Below are positions 17,920-25,766 of a DNA stretch of 64,000 nucleotides, piece after piece (position 1 is the stretch's first letter; each line of letters opens with the position of its first letter). The notes under the pieces are model-generated. The model saw nothing but the letters and a program-made list of their open reading frames with translations, did not search any database and was not told where the DNA came from. The position numbers were made by a program, and so were the translations under genes. This DNA comes from Sodaliphilus sp050873765 (GTDB lineage: Bacteria; Bacteroidota; Bacteroidia; Bacteroidales; Muribaculaceae). The stretch is from positions 37,437 through 101,436 of the forward strand of contig JBNMJK010000001.1 of assembly GCA_050873765.1 (NCBI GenBank). Reading direction: 5' to 3'.

Positions 17920-18001
17920 TATGATGTAGAGGAAGTCATTAGAAATCTATTTTCAAGCAAAATACCAGCGCCTTGCCAATCCAGTGGCAGGGCGCTTTTT
18001 T
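17890..18001 (+). promoter_or_regulatory. Candidate cysteine attenuator: antiterminator and terminator
   Basis: Terminator: AGCGCCTTGCC (17967-17977) pairs with GGCAGGGCGCT (17986-17996) over 11 bp with one G-T, 8-nt loop, then six T. Competing structure: GATTGGC (17890-17896, inside the leader ORF) is exactly complementary to GCCAATC (17975-17981), and GGC (17899-17901) to GCC (17970-17972); both targets lie in the terminator left arm and loop, so the two folds exclude each other. GATTGGC starts 12 nt after the last Cys codon, about where a ribosome stalled on the Cys run would leave RNA free. The terminator is seen directly; the switching is inferred. Confidence 0.75.
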
Positions 18002-18043
18002 ATTCTTCATATAATTAAAAACAATATATAAAACATTATCATT

Positions 18044-18958
18044 ATGATTTACTCATCAATTACAGAACTCATAGGACACACTCCATTGGTGGAGGTGAGC
18101 GGATTTGAAAATCAAAAGGCAAGAATCGCCGTGAAGGTGGAGGCTTTCAATCCCGGCGGCAGTGTGAAGGACCGCATTGCCCTCGCCATGATTGAAGATG
18201 CTGAGAAGAAGGGCATTTTGAAGCCTGGTGCCACGATTATTGAGCCTACCAGTGGCAACACAGGCGTGGGCCTGGCATGGGTGGGCGTGGCCAAAGGCTA
18301 CAAAACCATTCTCACCATGCCCGAAACCATGAGTGTGGAGCGCCGTAATCTGCTTAAAGCCTATGGCGCACAACTCGAGCTTACTCCGGGGGCGGAAGGT
18401 ATGAAGGGTGCTATTGCCCGGGCAGAGCAACTTCGCGCCACGATACCTGGCGCAGTGATCTTAGGGCAGTTTGTGAATCCTGCCAACCCCGCTATCCATG
18501 AGCAGACCACAGGCGAGGAAGTGTGGGCCGATACCGATGGCAAAGTGGATATTTTTGTGGCTGGCGTGGGCACTGGCGGCACGGTGAGTGGCGTAGGCAA
18601 GGCCCTCAAGAAGCACAATCCTGCCGTGAAGGTGGTGGCTGTGGAACCTGCCTCTTCCGCTGTGCTCTCCACCGGTGTGCCGGGCAAGCACAAGATTCAA
18701 GGCATTGGCGCAGGTTTTGTGCCAGCCACCTACAATGCCGAGGTGGTGGACGAGGTGATGACCGTGACCGATGATGATGCTTTTGCCGCAGCACGCACGC
18801 TGGCCCGCACTAAGGGTTTGCTCGTGGGCATATCGTCGGGTGCCGCATTCTCTGCCGCCCTCGCTTTGGCAAGGAAGGACGAGAACGCGGGCAAACTCAT
18901 CGTGGCACTGCTGCCCGACACTGGCGAACGCTATTTATCCACTTCTTTATTTGAATGA
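18044..18958 (+). CDS. cysK: Cysteine synthase A (O-acetylserine sulfhydrylase)
   Basis: 304 residues. The PLP lysine is Lys42 in NPGGSVKDR; the substrate loop TSGNTGVG (69-76), phosphate-binding GVGTGGTVSG (~175) and the C-terminal SSGAA motif are intact. It condenses O-acetylserine with sulfide to make cysteine. The ATG overlaps nothing; the start lies about 43 nt after the leader terminator. Its 3' end overlaps cysE by 4 bp (ATGA), so substrate-producing and substrate-using enzymes are translationally coupled. Expression is probably controlled by the poly-Cys leader upstream. Confidence 0.97.
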   Translation: MIYSSITELIGHTPLVEVSGFENQKARIAVKVEAFNPGGSVKDRIALAMIEDAEKKGILKPGATIIEPTSGNTGVGLAWVGVAKGYKTILTMPETMSVERRNLLKAYGAQLELTPGAEGMKGAIARAEQLRATIPGAVILGQFVNPANPAIHEQTTGEEVWADTDGKVDIFVAGVGTGGTVSGVGKALKKHNPAVKVVAVEPASSAVLSTGVPGKHKIQGIGAGFVPATYNAEVVDEVMTVTDDDAFAAARTLARTKGLLVGISSGAAFSAALALARKDENAGKLIVALLPDTGERYLSTSLFE

Positions 18959-19722
18959 AAAAGATGAAAGCACCCTCTATTTCCCAACTCAAGCGGCTGA
19001 TGGAGCTGGTGGGCTATGTCATTTTTCCCGATTATTCCGATGTGCCTTCGTGGACCAATGGCAAAGAGGCTATTCACGCGGTGCTTGCCGACCAGCTTTC
19101 CACCATCACCGATATTGCCCACCCTGATAAGATGGCGGCAGATTTTGTGGAGGCGCTGCCCGAAATATCAAGGCTGCTCCACACCGATGCCCACGCCGTG
19201 ATGCACAACGATCCCGCTGTGAAGTCGATGCAGGAGGTGATACTCTGCTATCCTGTGGTGAAGGTGATGGTGCACTATCGCGCTGCCCATCAGCTCCATT
19301 TGCAAGGTGTGCCCATCATTCCACGGGTCATCACCGAGATGGCCCATTCTGCCACCGGCATCGACATACATCCTGCTGCACAGATAGGCGAACATTTCAG
19401 CATCGACCACGGCACGGGGGTGGTGATTGGCGCCACCAGTGTGATTGGCAACCATGTGATGCTCTATCAGGGCGTGACGCTTGGTGCTAAAAATTTTTCT
19501 TATGATGCCAATGGTGTGCCAATCGACGTGCCGCGCCACCCCATTCTGGAAGACTATGTGACCGTATATTCCAACACCTCGATTTTAGGTAGGGTGAGGA
19601 TAGGGCATCACACCGTGGTGGGCGGCAACGTGTGGCTCACCCACGATGTGCCGCCACATTCCCGTGTGCTCCAGAGCCACGCCATAGAGGAACCGTTCTA
19701 TCAAGACGGTGCAGGAATCTGA
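18955..19722 (+). CDS. cysE: Serine O-acetyltransferase
   Basis: 255 residues. An N-terminal helical region (~1-130) is followed by a left-handed beta-helix of hexapeptide repeats (~136-235; GIDIHPAAQIGEHFSIDHG and later GRVRIGHHTVVGGNVWLTHD split across turns) containing the acetyl-CoA and serine site residues DHGTG and H near 158. It makes O-acetylserine, the substrate of cysK. The family is often feedback-inhibited by cysteine. It is coupled to cysK by a 4-bp overlap. The following ~75 bp contain imperfect inverted TTAG-rich repeats between this gene and the converging araC-type gene. Confidence 0.94.
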   Translation: MKKMKAPSISQLKRLMELVGYVIFPDYSDVPSWTNGKEAIHAVLADQLSTITDIAHPDKMAADFVEALPEISRLLHTDAHAVMHNDPAVKSMQEVILCYPVVKVMVHYRAAHQLHLQGVPIIPRVITEMAHSATGIDIHPAAQIGEHFSIDHGTGVVIGATSVIGNHVMLYQGVTLGAKNFSYDANGVPIDVPRHPILEDYVTVYSNTSILGRVRIGHHTVVGGNVWLTHDVPPHSRVLQSHAIEEPFYQDGAGI

Positions 19723-19801
19723 GTGTTTAGTGTTTAGAGGTTAGAGATTAGAAAGGCTCTTGGATGGCTTATTAGGCATATTGGGCATAATAGGCCAACC
19801 A
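19723..19801. repeat. TTAG-rich inverted repeat between cysE and the AraC gene
   Basis: GAGGTTAGAGATTAG near 19737-19751 faces a complementary run containing CCCTAATCTCT near 19812. The right part carries two tandem ACCCCTA units. It could form a large imperfect hairpin between the converging genes and may act as a bidirectional terminator. Confidence 0.4.
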
Positions 19802-20683
19802 CTAACCCCTAACCCCTAATCTCTCTTTTCTGAACTGCTGCGGCGTTAGCCCGGTGTGACGCTTGAAATAGCGGCAAAAAAATGAAATGTCGCAAAAGTG
19901 GTAGTCCCACGACAGCTCCTTTATTGATTTCTGCTCCGTGGCGAGCGACTGCTTCATCTGAAGCACCACATAATGGTCGATAATGGCTTTTGCATGATGT
20001 CCGGTCACACGCTGCGTGATCATGCCGAGGTATTTAGGCGATATACTGAGCCGCTCGGCATAATAGCCCACGTCGCGCGACTGCTTGTACTGGCTTTCAA
20101 GCGTCCGCATAAAACTGTTGAACAGTTCCCTTGTGCGCGGACTGCCTATCTCCGCTTTCTTCTCTTGCGGATTGCGGTAAAGATAGTCGTGAAAACCGAG
20201 GAAAAATGCTTTCAGCTGCAAGGTCACCATTTGATCGAGGCAGATGCACCCCTCCTGTTCAAAATAGAGTTTGAGCAGTGAAAACATATTGGTGATGATG
20301 CTGGTGAGAATGGGCGTGTGTGTGCGGCATCGGTCGGTTTTCAGTTGGGAATACACGGTCTGCTCCAGTTGCAGACTCGCTTCACGCAGCAGCGATGCGC
20401 CATATTTCAGTACCTCCACCTTGAAATTCACACTTTTATTGGTTGCCTCCACCACATCGCCCGGAAACAGGGTGATCACCGCCCCTTTAGTCAAATACCA
20501 CTCAAAAAAGTTGACGTTCATTGTGGCCTCGCCGTCGAGGCACAGCACAATCATGCCATAGTCGATAACCGTGGCTTCGTTTGGCCACTCGTTGAGGCTT
20601 GTGGTAAACAGCCGCACTTTTCTGTCAGGCACCATCTCTATGTCGGTGCGCTGGGCTTGAATGATATGATGTGTTGGTAACAT
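19802..20683 (-). CDS. AraC-family transcriptional regulator
   Basis: 293 residues from ATG 20683 (MLPTHHIIQAQ); a TTG seven codons upstream is an unlikely start. The N-terminal ~150 residues form a cupin-like sensor region, and the C-terminal ~100 residues form the double helix-turn-helix of AraC/XylS proteins (LSISPKYLGMITQRVTG; DISFFCRYFKRHTGLTPQQFR). Proteins with this layout usually activate or repress adjacent genes on ligand binding. It is divergent from the TolC/EmrA/EmrB-type genes, the likely target. CAAATATC at 20702-20709 is a near-match to a -7 element on the minus strand. Confidence 0.85.
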   Translation of the reverse strand: MLPTHHIIQAQRTDIEMVPDRKVRLFTTSLNEWPNEATVIDYGMIVLCLDGEATMNVNFFEWYLTKGAVITLFPGDVVEATNKSVNFKVEVLKYGASLLREASLQLEQTVYSQLKTDRCRTHTPILTSIITNMFSLLKLYFEQEGCICLDQMVTLQLKAFFLGFHDYLYRNPQEKKAEIGSPRTRELFNSFMRTLESQYKQSRDVGYYAERLSISPKYLGMITQRVTGHHAKAIIDHYVVLQMKQSLATEQKSIKELSWDYHFCDISFFCRYFKRHTGLTPQQFRKERLGVRG

Positions 20684-20797
20684 TTGTTCTGAATTATTCC
20701 GCAAATATCGGTATTTTATGTGGCATTTCGGTATAGATGTTCCGAAATATTCAATTATTATGGGATTATTTTAAACAGCGAGCAAGCGAAATGTGGC

Positions 20798-20805
20798 TAA
20801 TTTTG
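20798..20805 (+). promoter_or_regulatory. -7 promoter element of the efflux operon
   Basis: TAATTTTG is an exact match, 40 bp before ATG 20846. The upstream -33 element is weak (TTTT near 20769), consistent with a promoter that may need an activator such as the divergent AraC-type protein. Confidence 0.6.
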
Positions 20806-20845
20806 CACCCGAAAATTCTACACATAAAAAAAATCAACATTCATC

Positions 20846-22159
20846 ATGCAAAAAACTCTCTTTTTTTGTGTCGGCGTATGCCTGCTTGTGGGCGGCATCA
20901 TGAAGGCACAGACTCCGAGCAGGCGACTAACCGTTGAGCAGCTTTTCAATTTGATAGAAAGTGGCAACGCCACCCTCATCGCCCAGCGAACAGGCGTAGG
21001 CGTGGCGCAGGAAGGGGTGGAAGTGGCGAAAAGCAAGCGCCTGCCCGATATTAACGCATCGGCATCGGTAAGCTATAACGGTAATGTGCTCATGACCGAC
21101 AGGAATTTCAGTCATGCCAAAGGTTTCAGCAGCCCTCACTTTGGAAATGCCCTCTCGGTGGAACTCCAGCAAACGGTGTATGATGGCGGCGCGATAAACA
21201 CGGGAATCAAATTGGCCGAGCTGCAGAAATCGCAAGCGGAGAATGTGGTGGCATTGACGCGCAGCCAGCTCCGGCTGGCCGCGGTGGCACAGTATCTTCA
21301 GTTGGCCGAGCTTGACAATGGCATAAAGGTGTACGACAGCAACATCGCGCTCACCGAGAAACTCATTGCCGATATCAAGGCAAGGCAAGAGCAGGGCATG
21401 GCTCTGAAAAACGATGTCACGCGCTACCAGCTGCAAATGCAGACCCTCAAACTTGGGAAGCGCAAGCTGGAAGACCAGAAGAACATTCTGAACCATCAGC
21501 TATGCAACACTTTGGGAATAAGTGGTGATGCCATGATTGTGCCAGTACTTGACGTTGACAATCTGAACGAAAGTCTGCTGTCGGAGGCCGAGCTGCAAGC
21601 CACTGCCGTGACGCGCTCTCCCCAGTTGCGCCAGTCGGCTTTAGACGAGAGTTTGGCGCAACAGCAGTTGAAACTCGCCCAAACAGAGCTGCTTCCAAAA
21701 ATAGCGGTGGTGGCTGCCGACAATTTCTCCGGCCCATTCGTTTACGACATACCTGCGGTGAACAAGAATTTCAACACCTGGTATGTGGGCGTGGGGGTGA
21801 GATACTCCATCAGTTCGCTGTTCAAGGGTCGGAAAAACATACAGCGCGCACAAGAGCAGCTTCGCCTCACCCACAACACGCGTAGCGTGACAAGCGAGCA
21901 AGTGAACAATAGTGTGCACCAGGCGCTCACGCTTTATCGGCAGGCTTTTGTGGAACTGCGTACAAGGCAGAAAAGCGTGGAGCTTGCCAGCCAGAACTTT
22001 CAAGTGGTGAACAACCGCTATCTCAATCAGCTGGCGCTCATCACCGACATGATCGACGCATCGAATATCAAGCTCGACGCCGAGCTGCAAGAGGTGAATG
22101 CGAGAATTAATATTCTCTACACCTATTACAGCCTCCAGTTTGCCACTGGTTCCATTTGA
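20846..22159 (+). CDS. TolC-family outer-membrane efflux protein
   Basis: 437 residues with a signal peptide (cleavage near MKAQ) and the duplicated helical repeats of outer-membrane efflux proteins: long coiled-coil helices (~115-215 and ~325-430) separated by beta segments (SVSYNGNVLMTDRNFS, VRYSISSLF). It should form the trimeric outer-membrane exit duct of a tripartite efflux pump. The membrane-fusion protein and permease follow on the same strand, but 372 bp of palindromic repeats intervene. A drug, bile salt or organic acid substrate is possible; nothing in the sequence decides. Confidence 0.9.
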   Translation: MQKTLFFCVGVCLLVGGIMKAQTPSRRLTVEQLFNLIESGNATLIAQRTGVGVAQEGVEVAKSKRLPDINASASVSYNGNVLMTDRNFSHAKGFSSPHFGNALSVELQQTVYDGGAINTGIKLAELQKSQAENVVALTRSQLRLAAVAQYLQLAELDNGIKVYDSNIALTEKLIADIKARQEQGMALKNDVTRYQLQMQTLKLGKRKLEDQKNILNHQLCNTLGISGDAMIVPVLDVDNLNESLLSEAELQATAVTRSPQLRQSALDESLAQQQLKLAQTELLPKIAVVAADNFSGPFVYDIPAVNKNFNTWYVGVGVRYSISSLFKGRKNIQRAQEQLRLTHNTRSVTSEQVNNSVHQALTLYRQAFVELRTRQKSVELASQNFQVVNNRYLNQLALITDMIDASNIKLDAELQEVNARINILYTYYSLQFATGSI

Positions 22160-22206
22160 TGGACAAATGAATTCGGAAACATTCGTTTGGAAGTTTGCTT
22201 TTTAAT

Positions 22207-22488
22207 AAGAAGTTATAGAAGACAAAGAAGTTATAGAAGTAAAAGAAGTTATAGAAGTTAAGACGTATGCCTTGCTGCTTAAACACTTCGTCGAAAAAAA
22301 GACTATTGTCTTAACTTCTTCAACTTCTGAATTAACTTCTTAACTTCTTAAAAAGGTGTTATAGAAGTAAAAGAAGTTATAGAAGTTAAGACGTATGCTA
22401 TGCTGCTAAAACACTTCGCCCTCCCCCAAAAAAAAGACTATTGTCTTAACTTCTTCTACTTCTTAACTTCTTAACTTCTGAGTTAACT
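22207..22488. repeat. Two tandem copies of a long palindromic repeat (GAAGTTA family)
   Basis: Each copy has a left arm of GAAGTTA/GAAGTAA units ending GAAGTTAAGAC, a conserved centre (GTATGC..TGCTGCT(T/A)AAACACTTCG, then a C- or A-rich run and GACTATT), and a right arm starting GTCTTAACTTCTTC. Copy 1: arms 22207-22264 and 22307-22351. Copy 2: arms 22358-22391 and 22443-22488. The arms are imperfect reverse complements, so each copy can fold into a hairpin of some 40 bp. No ORF, transposase or CRISPR-like spacer is present. It lies between the TolC gene and the fusion-protein gene. Confidence 0.85.
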
Positions 22489-22531
22489 CCCACAATTTGA
22501 ATTAATAATCAACACTGACATACAGAAAACG

Positions 22532-23566
22532 ATGAAAAAGAAAAAACTTTTACGATTGTTCTACAACCTTTGTGTGCTTCTTGTGCTCGCTTGCGGCGCT
22601 TGGCTCGTGATTGGGCATTTTGTGCATTTCGATGAAGGGGAATACACCGACAATGCCACCATCGCACAGCACATCACTCCTATCAATACCCGTGTGGGAG
22701 GTTTTATTAAAGAGATCCGCTTCAGCGAATACCAGCCTGTGCACAAGGGCGACACGCTCGTGGTGATTGAGGACAGTGAGTTTCAGCTCCAGCTTGCCCA
22801 AGCCGAGGCCAATTTGCAGCGTGAGCTTGCTGGCGGAGAGGCCACCACGTCGGCCATTGGCGTTACCCGTCAGAATATGAATGTGACCGACGCTGGCGTG
22901 GACGAGGCGAGCGCCCGAATGGAGAACGCGCGCCAAGACGACCTGCGCTATGCTCAACTGCTGAAGAGTGAGGCGGTGACCCAGCAGCAATACGACCAGG
23001 TGCACACGGCCTATCTGGAGGCGAAGGCGCATTATGAGCAGGTGGTGCGCAGCAAGGCCACCCTCTCGCACACGGAGCAGGAGCAAGGCCACCATTTCAC
23101 GCAAAATCAGGCTGCCATCAGGGCTGCACGCGCTCAGATACAGCTTGCCAAGCTCAATCTGTCGTACACGGTGATTGTGGCCACTGCCGATGGCGTGGTG
23201 GGAAAAAAGGACATACACGTGGGCCAACTGGTGCAGCCGGGCCAGACTTTAGTGAGTGTGGTTGACGACTCCGAACTGTGGGTGATGGCTAATTATAGGG
23301 AGACGCAGTTGCCCGGCATCAGTGTGGGAGCGAAGGTGAAGGTCACGGTTGATGCGCTTTCCGGAGCTGTGTTTGATGGCGCGGTGGAGCGTATAAGTGA
23401 TGCCATGGGGTCGGCCTACTCTATGATACCGCAGGACAATGCCACCGGCAATTTTGTGAAGGTGGAGCAGCGAATACCTGTGAGAATACATCTTTCTGCC
23501 GACAAGCGCAGCTTAAGCAAGCTCCGTGCGGGTATGAATGTGGAGTGTGTGGTGATGAAGAAGTAA
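22532..23566 (+). CDS. HlyD/EmrA-type membrane-fusion protein
   Basis: 344 residues. One N-terminal membrane helix (~9-28) anchors the protein in the inner membrane. A biotinyl-lipoyl-like domain (VGGFIKEIRFSEYQPVHKGDTLVVIED, 56-79 region) is split by a coiled coil (~85-190) and followed by a beta-barrel (LVSVVDDSELWVMANYRETQL). It connects the permease to the outer-membrane duct in a tripartite pump. The permease starts 6 bp downstream. The repeat upstream separates it from the TolC gene, so it may have its own expression level. Confidence 0.9.
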   Translation: MKKKKLLRLFYNLCVLLVLACGAWLVIGHFVHFDEGEYTDNATIAQHITPINTRVGGFIKEIRFSEYQPVHKGDTLVVIEDSEFQLQLAQAEANLQRELAGGEATTSAIGVTRQNMNVTDAGVDEASARMENARQDDLRYAQLLKSEAVTQQQYDQVHTAYLEAKAHYEQVVRSKATLSHTEQEQGHHFTQNQAAIRAARAQIQLAKLNLSYTVIVATADGVVGKKDIHVGQLVQPGQTLVSVVDDSELWVMANYRETQLPGISVGAKVKVTVDALSGAVFDGAVERISDAMGSAYSMIPQDNATGNFVKVEQRIPVRIHLSADKRSLSKLRAGMNVECVVMKK

Positions 23567-23572
23567 GGGATA

Positions 23573-25252
23573 ATGGGTGAATTGAATAATGTGAAGGCAA
23601 AACCTGCAAAAGCAGGTGGGCCACCAACTGTGTTTGCGATGCCTATGTACCGCGCTTTTGTGCCGCGGTGGATAAGGCCTTGGCTGTATGTGGCACTGGC
23701 GTTCTGCTTCCAGTTTTCGGGCGGCATGTATATGGGTGCCATGAACAACGTGGTGGGTGAGTGGGGCGTGATGCGCGAAGATGTGCAGATGTGCCTCTAC
23801 TCCACGCTCATAGGCATGGCGCTGTATTTTCCGGTGCTGTTCCGCATGAAGTTTCATTTCTCCAACAAGACCCTCTTGATGGCCTCGGCGGCAGTGATTG
23901 TGGTGTGTAATGTGATAGCCACTTTCAAGCCTCCGATGCTGGTGCTGTGGCTGGTGTGTGTGGTGTGTGGCATGGCAAAGATTCAAGGCACATTTGAGTG
24001 TATGTCGAACATTCAGCTGTGGATGACACCCAAACGCGATTTCGGTGTGTTTTTCCCTCTTCTCCACATCATTTTGCTCACTTCGATTGAGGTGTCGGGA
24101 TATTTGTCGGCATGGTTTGCCTACTACATGCACTGGACCTACATGCACTGGTTTGTGGTGCTTCTGATGCTTTTTGTGCTGCTTGTGCAGGCCTTGCTCA
24201 CGAAGCCATTCCACGCCATGCCGCAGATCGTGCCCTTGAAGGGCATCGACTGGATAGGTGCGCTGCTGTGGTGCGCTGTGTGTATGCAGGTGGCTTGGCT
24301 GCTTGATTATGGCGACTGGCTCGACTGGTGGCATTCTTCACAGTTCAGGCTGGTGACGGGCACTGCGTTGGTCACCTTGGCCGTGAGCCTGTTTCGTATG
24401 CTGAACCACCACAAGGCGTATTTCGAGCCGGCAATGTGGACATATCACAATGTGGTGCCGGTGATATTGCTGATAGGCGTGGTGGAGGTGCTGTTTTCGT
24501 GCGAGCACGTGCTCGAAACCATCTATTATGAGGAAATTATGCACTACACCTCCCTCACCAGCGAGGCGCTCGGACAGTGGTCGCTGCCGGGCATTGTGGC
24601 GGGGTGCCTGTTCTCGCTCGGCTGGCTGAAGTTGATGCGGTGGAATGTGTATAAGCTGATGGCTTTGGCGCTGATGGCCTTTTGCCTGTATGCAGGCGGC
24701 TTTTATTTTCTGATCGACGCCAACATCAACATTGAGCAATTGCGGTGGCCGCTCGTGTGGCGTGGCTTCAGCTACTCGATATTGTGCATTGCGCTGATGT
24801 GGTGCTTGCACGCCATCATGTCGTTTGAGCATTTCTTCCAGGCGCTCTCGGTGTTTAATGTGCTTCACATGTTTGTGGGTGGCCTTGTGGGTGGTGCGTT
24901 CCACGGGCGTGGCATGAAATACTATGTGGCCGATGGATTTGCGCGCTGTTCTGGCTATATCGACAGTGTGAGCCTGGGCGCGAAAAGTGTGGATTTTCCA
25001 CAGATGATGGATGGCATAGTGAACGGCTTCCTTGCCCAGAGTGTGAAGATTATGTTTGGCTGGACGCTTTTGGCTGGCCTGTTTTTCGCCATGCTGATGC
25101 TTTTGTGGGATATTCCGATGGTGCGCCACCAGATCAAGCACATTCCGTCATGGCCAAAGGTGGGTATGGGCGTGATGCGAAGTGTCAAGCGGGCTGAGAA
25201 GTTGCGTCGGCTGCGTCGGCTGCATCGCCACCGCAGCATGAGTGCCGCTTGA
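23573..25252 (+). CDS. MFS-type 14-helix permease of an EmrAB-like pump
   Basis: 559 residues with about 14 hydrophobic helices, beginning LYVALAFCFQFSGGMYMGAM and ending in a basic cytoplasmic tail (RLRRLRRLHRHRS). Length, topology and position after an EmrA-like gene point to the DHA2 (EmrB) drug:H+ antiporter branch, as found in many Bacteroidota MFS transporters. The usual MFS motif A in loop 2-3 is hard to recognise (RMKFHFSNKTLL), so it is a divergent member. Numerous His and Trp residues line the predicted helices. The substrate is unknown. Confidence 0.75.
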   Translation: MGELNNVKAKPAKAGGPPTVFAMPMYRAFVPRWIRPWLYVALAFCFQFSGGMYMGAMNNVVGEWGVMREDVQMCLYSTLIGMALYFPVLFRMKFHFSNKTLLMASAAVIVVCNVIATFKPPMLVLWLVCVVCGMAKIQGTFECMSNIQLWMTPKRDFGVFFPLLHIILLTSIEVSGYLSAWFAYYMHWTYMHWFVVLLMLFVLLVQALLTKPFHAMPQIVPLKGIDWIGALLWCAVCMQVAWLLDYGDWLDWWHSSQFRLVTGTALVTLAVSLFRMLNHHKAYFEPAMWTYHNVVPVILLIGVVEVLFSCEHVLETIYYEEIMHYTSLTSEALGQWSLPGIVAGCLFSLGWLKLMRWNVYKLMALALMAFCLYAGGFYFLIDANINIEQLRWPLVWRGFSYSILCIALMWCLHAIMSFEHFFQALSVFNVLHMFVGGLVGGAFHGRGMKYYVADGFARCSGYIDSVSLGAKSVDFPQMMDGIVNGFLAQSVKIMFGWTLLAGLFFAMLMLLWDIPMVRHQIKHIPSWPKVGMGVMRSVKRAEKLRRLRRLHRHRSMSAA

Positions 25253-25263
25253 GATGGCTGAGG

Positions 25264-25596
25264 CTATTCGCCGGTGTCGTGATAGTCGTTCATAAACGCG
25301 TCCATGTCGTTGTCGTCGTCCACATCGTCGTCGAAGCCCAAAATCTCATCGTCACCGTTGCTGTTCTTGGAACTTACGCCGTTGAAGGTGCTGCCAGCGG
25401 AAGGTTTAGCCGCGCTCTGGGTGGCTGGGGCGGCGACGGGCGGCGGCGTGGTGTCGGCAGGGGTTGCAACTGTATCGGTGTCGCATACTGTGACTGTGGC
25501 GGGAGGCGCAGGTGTGTTGTCGCTCTTTTTGGAGCACGCCGAAAAGGCAAGCACGATAGCGGTGATGGCGAGAATATGGAAAATGAAGGTCTTCAT
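25264..25596 (-). CDS. Small lipoprotein with Pro/Ala linker and acidic tail
   Basis: 110 residues. The lipobox AFSAC (Cys21) follows a good signal sequence, and SKKSD comes next. A Pro/Ala/Thr-rich linker (~28-68) leads to a strongly acidic tail (GFDDDVDDDNDMDAF). No fold or enzyme motif is recognisable. A lipoprotein with a flexible spacer and acidic end could bind cations or a basic partner, but this is speculation. It converges on the permease gene with 11 bp between the stops and lies downstream of tRNA-Asp. Confidence 0.65.
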   Translation of the reverse strand: MKTFIFHILAITAIVLAFSACSKKSDNTPAPPATVTVCDTDTVATPADTTPPPVAAPATQSAAKPSAGSTFNGVSSKNSNGDDEILGFDDDVDDDNDMDAFMNDYHDTGE

Positions 25597-25640
25597 GCGG
25601 CTTTGGAGTTTGAAATAATGGTAAGCATTAGCTGCTTCTG

Positions 25641-25679
25641 AAAAAAAAGGAAAGCAACAAGCATCGGCTTGCTGCTTTC
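25641..25679 (-). terminator. Terminator of tRNA-Asp
   Basis: On the minus strand GAAAGCAGCAAGC pairs with GCTTGTTGCTTTC (25679-25667 with 25662-25650, one G-T pair) over a 4-nt loop and is followed by an eight-base U tract (A run 25641-25648 on the plus strand). Confidence 0.85.
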
Positions 25680-25692
25680 TTGCTATTTTAAG

Positions 25693-25766
25693 CGGTGCGT
25701 ACAGGACTCGAACCAGCGACCTCCTGCGTGACAGGCAGGCATTCTAACCAACTGAACTAACGCACC
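25693..25766 (-). tRNA. tRNA-Asp (GTC)
   Basis: The minus strand folds into a complete cloverleaf: acceptor GGTGCGT/ACGCACC, anticodon stem CCTGC/GCAGG with loop CTGTCAC (anticodon GTC), T-arm with GGTTCGAGTCC, and discriminator G73, as expected for Asp. CCA is not encoded. Confidence 0.96.

Noticed and set aside
17956..17960. Pairing of AGCAA with the Cys codon run as a third attenuator helix
   Set aside because: Only five base pairs over a long distance; not needed for the proposed switch and likely chance.
22207..22488. Possible CRISPR array because of regularly spaced short repeats
   Set aside because: Repeats are palindromic arms without unique equal-length spacers, and no cas genes are near.
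25249..25641. Val/Gly-rich plus-strand ORF opposite the small lipoprotein gene
   Set aside because: The minus strand encodes a proper lipoprotein; the plus frame is its antisense shadow with skewed composition.
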